45,235 bases of DNA from Cetobacterium sp. ZOR0034 (lineage in GTDB: Bacteria; Fusobacteriota; Fusobacteriia; Fusobacteriales; Fusobacteriaceae). Under the pieces are notes generated by a model. It ran no database searches, had not been told where the DNA came from, and saw only the letters and a program-made list of their open reading frames with translations. A program made the translations under genes and the position numbers. Shown one piece after another: positions 32,676-41,659 of this stretch (position 1 is its first letter; the number at the start of each line of letters is the position of its first letter). The stretch is from positions 1-45,235 of the forward strand of contig NZ_JTLI01000072.1 of NCBI RefSeq assembly GCF_000799075.1, read 5' to 3'.

Positions 32676-33375
32676 TGTCAACTCCCTTCACAGATGTTAG
32701 AATCTCTTTTTTTAACTTTGCTTTTTCCTCAAATGTCATATTTTTAGGAACTGTAAACTCATCAAATGATGAAATTGGTTTTTCCTTACAAACTAATATA
32801 CGATTAGATAAAAACATAGCCTCGTCAATATCATGAGTAATAAAGATCATACTTTTTTGAAGAGTAGTTAGACTATTTAGAAGCCACTTTTGTAAATCTT
32901 CACGAGTGATGGCATCAAGAGCAGAAAATGGCTCATCTAAAAGTAAAAGCTCTCCTTTGTTCATAAGAGTTCTTATTAAAGATATACGCTGTTTCATTCC
33001 ACCAGAAAGTTCATCTGGATAGTTGTCAGCATAGGATAAAAGATTAAATCTTTTTAAAAGATTTAAAGCGTTTTCTTTTTCTTTAATCAGATCACCCTTT
33101 TCAATCTCAATTGGAAGAAGAATATTTTGAAGAATGGTTCTCCAAGGTAGCAAAGTATCCGACTGAGGCATGTACGAGATACTATTTATAGATATATCTC
33201 CGTTAGTTGGAGTTTCAATATTTGCTAAAAGTTTTATGATGGTTGATTTTCCACAACCACTGCCACCAACTATACTGATAAGTTCGTTATTCTTAACATT
33301 AAATGATAGATTTTTTAAAATCGGAAGTTCATCATTATAATTAAAAGTAAGATTGCTAACATTAAGAATATCCAT
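32662..33375 (-). CDS. thiZ: Thiamine-pyrimidine ABC transporter, ATPase (ThiZ-like)
   Basis: A 237-aa ABC ATPase of the SsuB/TauB/ThiZ group. Walker A GGSGCGKST (37-45), Q-loop region YMPQSDTLLPW, signature LSGGMKQR (123-130), Walker B LLLLDEPFSALD and switch His in FITHD are all intact. It starts 1 base after the tenA stop and energises pyrimidine uptake with ThiX and ThiY. Confidence 0.9.
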   Translation of the reverse strand: MDILNVSNLTFNYNDELPILKNLSFNVKNNELISIVGGSGCGKSTIIKLLANIETPTNGDISINSISYMPQSDTLLPWRTILQNILLPIEIEKGDLIKEKENALNLLKRFNLLSYADNYPDELSGGMKQRISLIRTLMNKGELLLLDEPFSALDAITREDLQKWLLNSLTTLQKSMIFITHDIDEAMFLSNRILVCKEKPISSFDEFTVPKNMTFEEKAKLKKEILTSVKGVDNEKI

Positions 33376-33376
33376 T

Positions 33377-34030
33377 TTAATGAGACCCCTTATATGACAT
33401 ATCCCAGAATTTATACTCGTAGATACTACAGTTGATAAATATAGTTTTTAGATGCTCTTTCTCCTCTTCAGAGATATTTGCACAATATTTTTCAACAATT
33501 TCAATATTCCAATTTGTAAGTTCTTCATAGGTAGATGATGAATATGTTTTAATCCAATCCCCATAAAAATCTTGCTCGATTCCATAAAGTTCCTTTAATT
33601 TATCACCAATCATTTTATAACTCCACATACATGAAAGAGCAGCAACAGCAATCTCTTTTATATCTCCACAATGTGAAACTGAAAGCATATAACTAGTGTA
33701 AGATACATTATCTAAAGTTGGTTTCACTCTCGAAATATCCTCTTCAGTAATGCCTAATTTTTTCATATAAACTCTATGTATTCCCATCTCAGAGTTTAAG
33801 ATTCCATCTGTAAGTTTTGCAAACTTTTTCATATCATTTTCATTTTTACTTTTTATAACCCCTAGAGCAAAAAGTTTTGCATATTCTAAAAGGTATAGGT
33901 AATCCTGAATAATATAAAACTTAAATTTTTCTTTGTCTAAACAGTTTTCTCCAATCTCTTTTACAAATGGATGCTCGTAGTAGCTATCCCAGATATCTTT
34001 TGCACTTAAATATAACTCTTTTGAAAACAT
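33377..34030 (-). CDS. tenA: Aminopyrimidine aminohydrolase TenA
   Basis: A helical TenA/thiaminase-II-family enzyme of 217 aa that hydrolyses aminopyrimidine breakdown products of thiamine to HMP for salvage. Marks are FYIIQDYLYLLEYAK (about 38-52), the catalytic Cys in VAALSCMWSY (about 128-137) and FYGDWIKTYSS (about 155-165). It is the first gene behind the TPP riboswitch, and the neighbouring transporter supports salvage. thiD, thiE and thiM are absent from the window. Confidence 0.92.
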   Translation of the reverse strand: MFSKELYLSAKDIWDSYYEHPFVKEIGENCLDKEKFKFYIIQDYLYLLEYAKLFALGVIKSKNENDMKKFAKLTDGILNSEMGIHRVYMKKLGITEEDISRVKPTLDNVSYTSYMLSVSHCGDIKEIAVAALSCMWSYKMIGDKLKELYGIEQDFYGDWIKTYSSSTYEELTNWNIEIVEKYCANISEEEKEHLKTIFINCSIYEYKFWDMSYKGSH

Positions 34031-34054
34031 AAAATCCTCCTGTAAAATTCTTTA

Positions 34055-34098
34055 AAATAAAAAAAGCTATTTTCCAAAAAATTAGGAAAATAGCTTTT
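34055..34098 (-). terminator. Expression-platform terminator of the TPP riboswitch
   Basis: Read on the minus strand: a perfect 14-bp stem (AAAAGCTATTTTCC arm at 34062-34075, partner at 34085-34098, 9-base loop) followed by a T-rich tract. It lies between the aptamer and tenA. Confidence 0.9.
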
Positions 34099-34129
34099 AG
34101 AACACAATTATAGAAGATAAATGTGTGTT

Positions 34130-34208
34130 AAGACTACTTCCCTACGCTAGTATTAACTAGATCAGGTTCTAAGGGTAAAATCTCAGCCCGAAGGCACCCC
34201 TAGTAGTT
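34130..34208 (-). ncRNA. TPP riboswitch (THI box)
   Basis: On the minus strand the conserved blocks read in order: ACTACT (P1), AGGGGTGCC, GGGCTGAGA, ACCCTTAGAACCTGATCTAG, TACTAGCGTAGGGAAGT, then AGT closing P1. These are the pyrimidine-sensing CTGAGA loop and the pyrophosphate-sensing GCGTAGGGAA. With TPP bound, the terminator at 34055-34098 should form and silence tenA-thiZXY. The aptamer begins only about 20 bases after the ssb stop codon. Confidence 0.96.
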
Positions 34209-34225
34209 TATAAATTATTTAATTA

Positions 34226-34651
34226 TTAGAACGGGAATTCGTCCTCATCGAAAGATGATCCACCGAAGTCATCTTTTGATGGTGCCTCAGCAGCTCTTGG
34301 TGCTGAGTATGATGGTGTTGGTGCGAAGTCGTTTGATGGAGAAGCCTCTCCTCTTCCTTCAACAAACTCCATACTTTCAACTAGTACATCGTAACTAGTT
34401 CTTTTTTCTCCATTTACTTCATATCTATTCATTTGAAGTCTACCGTTAACAGCAACTTTTCTTCCTTTTCTTAGGTACTCACCAATAAGTTCAGCTGTCT
34501 TTCCGAAAGCGACACAGTTGATGAAATCTGCTTCACCTTTAGAAAAAGGTCTGTCAACAGCTAAGCTAAATCTTGAGTAAGCTTTACCACTTTGTCCAAA
34601 TTTAAGTTCAGGATCTCTAGTTAAACGTCCGATTAATACAACTAGATTCAT
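34226..34651 (-). CDS. ssb: Single-stranded DNA-binding protein
   Basis: An OB-fold SSB of 141 aa: MNLVVLIGRLTRDPELKF at the N terminus, FSLAVDRPF, FINCVAFGKTAELIGEYLRKGRK and VNGRLQMNRYE. A Pro/Ser/Ala-rich linker and the acidic C-terminal tip DEDEFPF follow; the tip recruits replication and repair partners. It stands alone, not next to rpsF/rpsR. An extended -10 (TGTTATAAT, at 34685-34690 on the plus coordinate) lies upstream. Confidence 0.95.
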   Translation of the reverse strand: MNLVVLIGRLTRDPELKFGQSGKAYSRFSLAVDRPFSKGEADFINCVAFGKTAELIGEYLRKGRKVAVNGRLQMNRYEVNGEKRTSYDVLVESMEFVEGRGEASPSNDFAPTPSYSAPRAAEAPSKDDFGGSSFDEDEFPF

Positions 34652-34753
34652 AAATACCTCCTATATTTTAGTTTATACATTCAAATTATAACAGAAAAAT
34701 AGAAAAAATAATATTTATTTATAAAATAATTTTTTTTATAAAGGTAGTCTGTA

Positions 34754-34762
34754 TGGTATAAT
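34754..34762 (+). promoter_or_regulatory. Extended -10 promoter of the polA operon
   Basis: TGGTATAAT (34754-34762) is a TGn-extended, perfect -10 box about 38 bases upstream of polA. No convincing -35 box was seen. Confidence 0.5.
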
Positions 34763-34799
34763 AATATGAAAAATGTAAAAAGAATGAAAGGGGATAAAG

Positions 34800-37547
34800 A
34801 TGAAAAAAGCAGTTTTATTAGATGTAAGTGCAATAATGTACAGAGCTTTTTATGGAAATCTTAATTTTAGAACTAAAAATGAGCCGACAGGAGCAGTTTA
34901 TGGATTTATAAATACACTATTAAGTGTAATAAACCAGTTAGAACCTGATTATATAGGAGCTGCGTTTGATGTTAAAAGAGCGACTCTAAAAAGAAGTGAG
35001 ATGTTTAAGGATTATAAAGCAAAAAGAGATGCAGCCCCTGAGGATTTAGTAGTTCAAATTCCAAGAATAGAGGAACTTTTAGATTGTTTTGGAATAAAAA
35101 AATTTAAAATAGATGGCTATGAAGCAGATGATGTACTTGGGAGCTTGGCTAAAGATTTAGCAGCGAAAGGAATTGAGTCGTATGTGATAACAGGAGATAA
35201 GGATTTATCTCAAATTTTAAACGACCATGTAAATATAGCTCTTTTAGGAAAGGGAGATGGCGGAGGTTTAAAAATACTTAGAACTGAAGCAGATGTAATC
35301 GAACAGCTAGGTGTAAAACCAGATATGATACCTGATCTGTTTGGATTAATTGGAGATACGAGTGATGGAATACCGGGTGTTAGAAAGATAGGGTCAAAAA
35401 AAGCTATACCTATGTTAGAAAAATATGGTCATTTAGAGGGAATATATGAAAATATAGATTCGTTAACAGAACTTCCGGGGATTGGAAAATCATTAATAAA
35501 TAATTTAATTGAAGATAAAGAGATGGCGTTTTTAAGTAGAGAGTTAGCTACTATCCAATATATACATTTGGATTTAAAAGATGAAGAGTTAGAATATAAA
35601 AGAGATAATGTAAGATTGCTGGAGTTCTTTAAGATGTTAGAGTTCAAATCTCTGATAAAAAAGTTAGGGCTTGAAAATCTAGTAAATACAGAAAATTCAC
35701 AAATCTTATCTGAAGAAAAAACTGAACCACAAATGACATTGAATATAGAGCCAGAGAAAGAGAAGGTTGTAGCTTCGACTCCGGTAAGCGGCGGAATGCA
35801 GTTAGGATTATTTAATTTTACAGCTCCAGCCCAAACAACAGTTTCGGATGAAAAAGGATTTTTCGTTTTAAAAGGTGAAGAAATTTTTAAAAAGTTATCT
35901 TCTAATGAGAAAGTAGCAATCTATCTAGGAGATAAAGGAGTAGCAGCTTCTTTAAAGAGTAGAGATTACTATTTACCACTAGATGATAGTGAGAGTATTG
36001 ACTCGTTTAAAAAACTATTAGAATCAGATACTCAATTTATATCTTACGGATTTAAGAATATTTTAAGAAAAGGTTACTCTATAAAAAATATGGAGTTTGA
36101 TACAATGTTAGCCTATCATCTTTTGACATCTCAAACTAGAGAAGAGATTGAGGTTATGTTAAGAAATGTTATAGAGGAAGATGTTGAGAAATATTCAGAT
36201 GTATTTGGAAAAACCAAAATAGATGAGATATCAAATGAAGAGTATGGGAAATTTTTAGCTAAGAGAACTCGAGGAATGTTATTAGCATATCCAGAGCTTT
36301 TAAAAGAACTAAAACATAATAATCTATACGAAGTACTGAAAGAAACAGAGATGCCTCTAATAAAAGTATTAGCAGCTATGGAGATAGAGGGAATAAAAAT
36401 ATGTCCAGAATATTTTGCAGAGTATAGCTCTGAATTAGAAAAAAAATTAGAAGGTTTAACTGATAAAATATATGAGGAAGCAGAAGGTGAGTTTAATATT
36501 AACTCTCCAAAACAATTGGGCGAAGTTTTATTTATCAATCTAAATATCCCACCTGTAAAGAAAACAAAAACAGGATTCTCAACAGATAGTGAAGTTTTAG
36601 AAAAATTAGATGAACAAGGTTATCCAATAGCTAAATATATTTTAGAATATAGAAAGTTAAGTAAGTTAAAATCGACATATGTAGATCCACTTCCTAAGAT
36701 GGCAGATGAGAACAATAGATTACATACAACATTTAATCAAACAGGAACAGCAACAGGAAGATTGTCATCATCAGATCCGAATCTTCAAAATATACCTGTT
36801 AGAACAGAAGAGGGAATGAAGATAAGAGCTGGTTTTGTAGCTAAAGATGGCTGCGTACTTTTAGGTATAGATTACTCTCAAATCGAATTAAGAGTTTTAG
36901 CGGAGATATCACAGGATGAAAACTTGATAAAAGCTTATGCTGAAAACTTAGATTTACACAGTTTAACCGCTAGAAAACTCTTCCAATTGTCAGATGAAGA
37001 GAGTGTATCGAGAGAGCAAAGAGATGCCGCGAAAACAGTAAACTTTAGTATAATATATGGAAAAACAGCATTTGGATTATCTCAAGAGTTAAAGATAACT
37101 CCGAAAGAAGCTTCTGATTATATCAGTAGATATTTTGAGCAATATCCTTCAGTGAAGCATTTAGAAAAAGAGATTATATTGTCTGCTGAAGAAAATGGAT
37201 ATGTTGAAACATATTTTAAAAGAAAAAGAATAATAGATGGAATCAATTCAAACAATAGAGTTATAAAAAGTCAGGCTGAAAGAATGGCTGTAAATACAGT
37301 TATCCAAGGAACGGCTGCTGAGGTTTTAAAAAAGGTTATGATAAATTTATACAATCTTTTAAAAGATAAAAATGATATTCATATGTTACTTCAAGTACAC
37401 GATGAACTTATATTTGAAGTGGAAAAAGATAAAGCCTTAGAGTATAAAACTGAAATAGAGAAAATAATGAGAGAAAGTATAAAATTCTCTAAAGTAAAAC
37501 TAGAGGTAAATAGCTCTATAGGACAGAATTGGTCTGAAACAAAGTAG
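34800..37547 (+). CDS. polA: DNA polymerase I
   Basis: A 915-aa PolA for Okazaki-primer removal and repair synthesis. The 5' nuclease domain is at about 1-290 (LLDVSAIMYRAFYG, DGYEADDVLG, TGDKDLSQ). A proofreading-like domain follows at about 350-500, and the polymerase domain from about 540 has motif A DYSQIELRVLAE (about 690), motif B around RDAAKTVNFSIIYG and motif C QVHDELIFE. The exonuclease domain looks inactive: the DxE of motif I is replaced in VAIYLGDKG, and the third Asp is missing around AYPELLKEL, while FDTMLAYHLL persists. It heads the operon with whiA, ribF, scpA and a methyltransferase. Confidence 0.95.
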   Translation: MKKAVLLDVSAIMYRAFYGNLNFRTKNEPTGAVYGFINTLLSVINQLEPDYIGAAFDVKRATLKRSEMFKDYKAKRDAAPEDLVVQIPRIEELLDCFGIKKFKIDGYEADDVLGSLAKDLAAKGIESYVITGDKDLSQILNDHVNIALLGKGDGGGLKILRTEADVIEQLGVKPDMIPDLFGLIGDTSDGIPGVRKIGSKKAIPMLEKYGHLEGIYENIDSLTELPGIGKSLINNLIEDKEMAFLSRELATIQYIHLDLKDEELEYKRDNVRLLEFFKMLEFKSLIKKLGLENLVNTENSQILSEEKTEPQMTLNIEPEKEKVVASTPVSGGMQLGLFNFTAPAQTTVSDEKGFFVLKGEEIFKKLSSNEKVAIYLGDKGVAASLKSRDYYLPLDDSESIDSFKKLLESDTQFISYGFKNILRKGYSIKNMEFDTMLAYHLLTSQTREEIEVMLRNVIEEDVEKYSDVFGKTKIDEISNEEYGKFLAKRTRGMLLAYPELLKELKHNNLYEVLKETEMPLIKVLAAMEIEGIKICPEYFAEYSSELEKKLEGLTDKIYEEAEGEFNINSPKQLGEVLFINLNIPPVKKTKTGFSTDSEVLEKLDEQGYPIAKYILEYRKLSKLKSTYVDPLPKMADENNRLHTTFNQTGTATGRLSSSDPNLQNIPVRTEEGMKIRAGFVAKDGCVLLGIDYSQIELRVLAEISQDENLIKAYAENLDLHSLTARKLFQLSDEESVSREQRDAAKTVNFSIIYGKTAFGLSQELKITPKEASDYISRYFEQYPSVKHLEKEIILSAEENGYVETYFKRKRIIDGINSNNRVIKSQAERMAVNTVIQGTAAEVLKKVMINLYNLLKDKNDIHMLLQVHDELIFEVEKDKALEYKTEIEKIMRESIKFSKVKLEVNSSIGQNWSETK

Positions 37548-37558
37548 GAGGAAAGATT

Positions 37559-38461
37559 GTGTCGTATACTTATAAAGTAAAAAATGAGATACTTCATAGG
37601 TGTGAACTATCAGAAGATGAAAAGTACGCTGAAATAAGAGCGATACTCTTATTGAAACACGCCATAAATGAGAATAGTATAGAGTTAAAATTAGAAAACA
37701 AAGAGATAGCAGAAAGAATATATTCAATGCTGAGAGAGTTAACAAAGTTAAAGATATTTATAAAGTTCTCTAAAAGTAAAAAATTTGGAGAGCATAATAC
37801 ATATGTAATAAATATACCATCTCAACCGGGTGTAAAAAAATTTGTAGATGATTTAGATAAATATAGTTTACACAGTGATAACACAGATGAAACAATAGAA
37901 AAAGGATTTATAAGAGGAATGTTTTTGGGATGTGGATATATAAAATCTCCTGAGAAAGAGTATGCTTTAGATTTTTTTGTAGATAGTGATGAGTTAGCTG
38001 ATGACCTGTATAATCTTTTAATAAAAATGGAGAAAAGAGCATATAAAACCATCAAAAGAAATAAACCTTTAGTTTATATGAGAAATGCCGAAGATATTAT
38101 GGATATAATAGTTTTGATAGGATCGATGAAAGAGTTTTATAACTATGAAGAAACTACTATGATTAAAGATTTAAAGAATAAAACCATCAGAGAGATGAAC
38201 TGGGAAGTTGCTAATGAAACGAAAACATTAGACACAGCTAGAAAACAGATAAAAATGATAAATATAATTGGAAATAGGATGGGATTAAATAATCTTAGTC
38301 CTGTTCTTGAAGAGATTGCCTTTTTGAGATTGGAAAATCCAGAGGCTTCTTTACAAGAGTTAGCAGAAATAATAGGAATATCTAAATCTGGAATAAGAAA
38401 TAGGTTTAGAAGATTAGAAGAGATACATAATGAACTTTTAGAAAAAGAGAGAGAAGCATAA
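37559..38461 (+). CDS. whiA: WhiA-family DNA-binding protein
   Basis: A 300-aa protein with an N-terminal LAGLIDADG-like fold (EIRAILLLKHAI, then KGFIRGMFLGCGYIKSPEKEY at about 118-138, split here as a motif of about 20 residues) and a C-terminal helix-turn-helix (SLQELAEIIGISKSGIRNR). WhiA controls sporulation in actinomycetes and cell division or chromosome segregation in Firmicutes. It starts with GTG, with AGGAGG upstream, 11 bases after polA. The usual yvcJ-yvcK neighbours are absent. Confidence 0.9.
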   Translation: MSYTYKVKNEILHRCELSEDEKYAEIRAILLLKHAINENSIELKLENKEIAERIYSMLRELTKLKIFIKFSKSKKFGEHNTYVINIPSQPGVKKFVDDLDKYSLHSDNTDETIEKGFIRGMFLGCGYIKSPEKEYALDFFVDSDELADDLYNLLIKMEKRAYKTIKRNKPLVYMRNAEDIMDIIVLIGSMKEFYNYEETTMIKDLKNKTIREMNWEVANETKTLDTARKQIKMINIIGNRMGLNNLSPVLEEIAFLRLENPEASLQELAEIIGISKSGIRNRFRRLEEIHNELLEKEREA

Positions 38462-38471
38462 GGGGAGTACT

Positions 38472-39431
38472 ATGAAGATAATAGACGATATTTTGCTAAC
38501 TGAAGAAAAATTTGGAGATGTTTATGTTGCTATAGGAGCTTTTGATGGGATTCATATGGGTCACAGAGAGTTGATATCTAAAGCTGTCGAAAAAGCAAAA
38601 GAAAAGGGAGGGAAATCGGTAGTATTTACCTTTTTGAATCATCCTTTAGAGATTACAAATAGCATTAAAGCACCTAAATTGATAAGTTCTTTAGATGAAA
38701 AGATTCATATAATAAAATCTTTAGGTGTAGATTATTTAATTTTACAACCTTTTACTAAAGAGTTCTCAAGTATGAGTCCTGAGCAATTTGTAAAAACAGT
38801 TCTTAAAAATACTTTGAATACAAAAGAGATTTATGTGGGATTCAATTTTTCTTTTGGAAAAGGTGGAAGAGGAACAGTTGGGAATTTAAAAGAGTTTGCT
38901 AAAGTTTTGGATATTGAAGTAAATGTTATAGAACCTGTAAAATTAGAGGAACAGATAATAAGTTCGACTTTTATAAGAGAGATGTTAGCGACTGGGAATC
39001 TAGATATCGCTAATAGATGTTTAGGGCAGCCATTTTTGATTATTGGCGAGGTTGTTCACGGAAGGAAGTTGGGGAGAATTATGGGGTTCCCAACAGCTAA
39101 TTTGAAAATTCTAAATAAAATATATCCTCCGTTTGGAATATATGGAGGTAGAGTTAGAATAGAAGGTGAAGAGAGTAGTTGGAATGCTGTTATCAATATC
39201 GGAAAAAATCCAACACTGAAACCTGATGAGAGAAGTATCGAGGTACATATATTGGACTTTGATAGAGATATATATGGGAAAAGAATATATGTATCGTTAA
39301 TGGAGTTTTTAAGAGAGGAAAAAAAATTTAATTCGATGGATGAGTTAAAAGAAACAATAAAAAATGATGTTCTGAATTGGAGAGCTAAGGTTAAGGTAAT
39401 AGAGGATGGAGATAGTATTAAAGATAGATAA
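38472..39431 (+). CDS. ribF: Bifunctional riboflavin kinase / FAD synthetase
   Basis: Makes FMN and FAD from riboflavin; 319 aa, normal length. The N-terminal adenylyltransferase half has AIGAFDGIHMGH (HxGH-type nucleotide motif), and FNFSFGKGGRGT and SSTFIREML follow. The C-terminal flavokinase half starts near residue 185 with HGRKLGRIMGFPTANL, and ends with EVHILDFDRDIYG. It lies 10 bases after whiA and overlaps scpA by 26 bases. Confidence 0.95.
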   Translation: MKIIDDILLTEEKFGDVYVAIGAFDGIHMGHRELISKAVEKAKEKGGKSVVFTFLNHPLEITNSIKAPKLISSLDEKIHIIKSLGVDYLILQPFTKEFSSMSPEQFVKTVLKNTLNTKEIYVGFNFSFGKGGRGTVGNLKEFAKVLDIEVNVIEPVKLEEQIISSTFIREMLATGNLDIANRCLGQPFLIIGEVVHGRKLGRIMGFPTANLKILNKIYPPFGIYGGRVRIEGEESSWNAVINIGKNPTLKPDERSIEVHILDFDRDIYGKRIYVSLMEFLREEKKFNSMDELKETIKNDVLNWRAKVKVIEDGDSIKDR

Positions 39432-40086
39432 TTTTGAAGGACCGTTGGACCTTTTATTACATCTTATAGAGAAGAAAAAAATGAAAATATCTGAAATAAA
39501 AATATCTCAGATTATAGATGAGTATCTTCAATTTATAGAAAAAGCACAGAGTGACAATTTAGGTATAAAGGTAGAATTTTTAGAGATCGCTTCAGAACTC
39601 TTAGAAATAAAAGCTGTATCGATATTGAGTGTAAATAAAGAGGAAGAGAAAGAAAAGGATTTAAAAAGAAGACTAGAGGATTATAAAGTATTTAAAGAAG
39701 TAGCAACAGTTATAGCAACTATAGAGTGTGAATACAATATAGCTTATACAAGAGGAGAGGGAAGAAAAATCACCAAAAATATCCCGAAAGAGTTTGATTT
39801 GACAACTTTGAAACTCCAAGATGTTTTCAATAGCTATGTTAAGTATCTTCCTAAAGATGAGGAATATTTAGAGATTGAAGTAGAGAAAAGATACTCTTTA
39901 AAAGAGGAGATGGATAGAATAAAGGTGATACTTTATTCAGCAGAGAAAACTGTAGTAGATCTTTTTAGAAGAGCAGAGAATAGGACACATTTAGTTTATA
40001 TATTTTTAGCGATATTAGATTTATATAGAGATGGAATTATATCAATAGAGGGTGAAGGTAGCTTAAAACTCTTTAGGAGGGACTAA
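39406..40086 (+). CDS. scpA: Segregation and condensation protein A
   Basis: The kleisin subunit of the SMC-ScpAB condensin, 226 aa. FEGPLDLLLHLIEKKKM (9-25) is the hallmark SMC-neck-binding N terminus. A central acidic, coiled stretch follows (ELLEIKAVSILS), and the C-terminal winged helix ends TVVDLFRRAENRTHLVYIFLAILDL. It starts within the 3' end of ribF, so translation is probably coupled. scpB, which often follows, is replaced here by a methyltransferase gene. Confidence 0.92.
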   Translation: MEIVLKIDNFEGPLDLLLHLIEKKKMKISEIKISQIIDEYLQFIEKAQSDNLGIKVEFLEIASELLEIKAVSILSVNKEEEKEKDLKRRLEDYKVFKEVATVIATIECEYNIAYTRGEGRKITKNIPKEFDLTTLKLQDVFNSYVKYLPKDEEYLEIEVEKRYSLKEEMDRIKVILYSAEKTVVDLFRRAENRTHLVYIFLAILDLYRDGIISIEGEGSLKLFRRD

Positions 40087-40087
40087 G

Positions 40088-41626
40088 TTGGAATATAATT
40101 ATAAAATATATACTCCGGAGCGGTATGCTTTAAGTATGGCAAAAGTATCGCTAGAAAAATGTTTAGAAAAAATTTCGAATGAGAATTTTTTAGATATAAA
40201 AATAGTGGATATCTCTTGTGGATCAGGAAATCTTCTTTTAGCTATGTTAGAAGAGTTGTTGAAAACTTCTAAAAAGATATTTGGAGAATATAGATATAGC
40301 GAAAAGTGGTTAACAGGGTATGATATAGACTCAAAAGCATTGAATATATTAAAGAAAAGAGCGGAGGCTCTTTTCTTTAAATATGGAATAGATGGAGAGT
40401 TAAACTTAAAAGAGTGTGATTCACTTTATGAGATTATAGATGAAAAGTATGATATTGTTATTGGAAATCCACCATATTTAGGCGAAAAAAACCACAAAGA
40501 AGTTTTTCATACAATAAAAGAAACAGATTTTGGAAAAAAATATTATAAACCCAAAATGGATTACTTCTATTTTTTTATTGAAAAAGGAATAGATATTTTA
40601 AAAGAGGATGGGATTTTAGTTTATTTGACAACAAATTATTGGTTGAAGGCTGATAGTGCTGAAGGTTTGCGAGAAAAGTTGAGGCTAGAGGGAGAGTTTT
40701 TTAGAATTGAAAACTATAGTCACTCTATATTTAAGGATGCGATAGGACAACACAATATCATATTTTATTGGCAGAAATCTAAAAGAAATAGCGAAGTTTT
40801 TATACAAGATGATGAAATAGAATATACGATTGAGCAGAATAATATTTTTGCCCAGGAGCACAGTAAAATAATTTTAATACCACCGTTTTGTAAAAAAAAT
40901 ATCGAGAAGATAAGAGGCAACAGTAATAAAACATTGGGAGAGTTATTGAATGTAAATCAAGGTATAGTTAGTGGAGCAGATAGAGTTTTTGTTTTTAATG
41001 AGTACAAAGAGGAGTTTAAAAAATATTTAAAACCTTTTTACAAAAATAAAGATATAGGAAAATATGAGGTTTCTAAAAAACCACCGTTTTGGATAATATA
41101 TTTGAATGGAAAATCAGAGCTCGATGATAAATTGATGAACTATCTTTTAGAATATAAAGGTAAATTATCTTTAAGAAGAGAGGTTGTCAATAATAGAATA
41201 AATTGGTGGGAGCTCCAATGGGCAAGAGATGAGGAGATATTTTTAAAACCCAAAATTGTTGTTAGACAAAGATGTAAAACAAATAACTTTGGATATACAG
41301 AAGATCCTTTTTATAGTAGTGCTGATGTATATTATTTGACGGCTAAAAATCCAGAGATAAATTTATTTTATATTCTTGGTTATTTAAACTCGAAAGTTTT
41401 TTATTATTGGTTTAATTATATCGGTAAGAAAAAAGGAAAGAATTTAGAGTTTTATTCAACCCCTTTAAAAGAGTGTCCGTTGTATTATCCAAATGAAGAG
41501 AGTGAGATCAAGGTGATTGTTGATTTAGTTAGAAAACAACTTGAGAGTTATAGTGAAGATATTCAAAAAGAGATAGATCTTTATTTTAGTAAGATTATGA
41601 ATATAGATATAAGGGAGGAGCAATGA
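40088..41626 (+). CDS. N6-adenine DNA methyltransferase (TaqI/Eco57I-like)
   Basis: A 512-aa gamma-class amino-methyltransferase. YTPERYALSMAK (8-19) resembles motif X. Motif I is DISCGSG (41-47), binding S-adenosylmethionine. The catalytic motif IV is NPPY (127-130), and YLTTNYWLK is consistent with motif VI. The C-terminal 200 residues resemble a TaqI-type target-recognition domain (ILGYLNSKVFYYW, then YSTPLKECPLYYP). No nuclease motif or restriction gene is adjacent, so it looks like a solitary methyltransferase. It starts with TTG one base after scpA; its GGAGG lies inside scpA. Methylation of an rRNA or other substrate cannot be excluded. Confidence 0.8.
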   Translation: MEYNYKIYTPERYALSMAKVSLEKCLEKISNENFLDIKIVDISCGSGNLLLAMLEELLKTSKKIFGEYRYSEKWLTGYDIDSKALNILKKRAEALFFKYGIDGELNLKECDSLYEIIDEKYDIVIGNPPYLGEKNHKEVFHTIKETDFGKKYYKPKMDYFYFFIEKGIDILKEDGILVYLTTNYWLKADSAEGLREKLRLEGEFFRIENYSHSIFKDAIGQHNIIFYWQKSKRNSEVFIQDDEIEYTIEQNNIFAQEHSKIILIPPFCKKNIEKIRGNSNKTLGELLNVNQGIVSGADRVFVFNEYKEEFKKYLKPFYKNKDIGKYEVSKKPPFWIIYLNGKSELDDKLMNYLLEYKGKLSLRREVVNNRINWWELQWARDEEIFLKPKIVVRQRCKTNNFGYTEDPFYSSADVYYLTAKNPEINLFYILGYLNSKVFYYWFNYIGKKKGKNLEFYSTPLKECPLYYPNEESEIKVIVDLVRKQLESYSEDIQKEIDLYFSKIMNIDIREEQ

Positions 41627-41650
41627 GCTCCTCCCTTCAGTTTTATTTTA
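41611..41650 (+). terminator. Terminator overlapping the methyltransferase stop codon
   Basis: A perfect 11-bp G/C-rich stem (AAGGGAGGAGC with GCTCCTCCCTT) whose 5-base loop AATGA contains the gene's stop codon. It is followed by TTTTATTTTA after a CAG. It ends the polA-whiA-ribF-scpA-methyltransferase operon. Confidence 0.85.
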
Positions 41651-41659
41651 TGATTTTAA

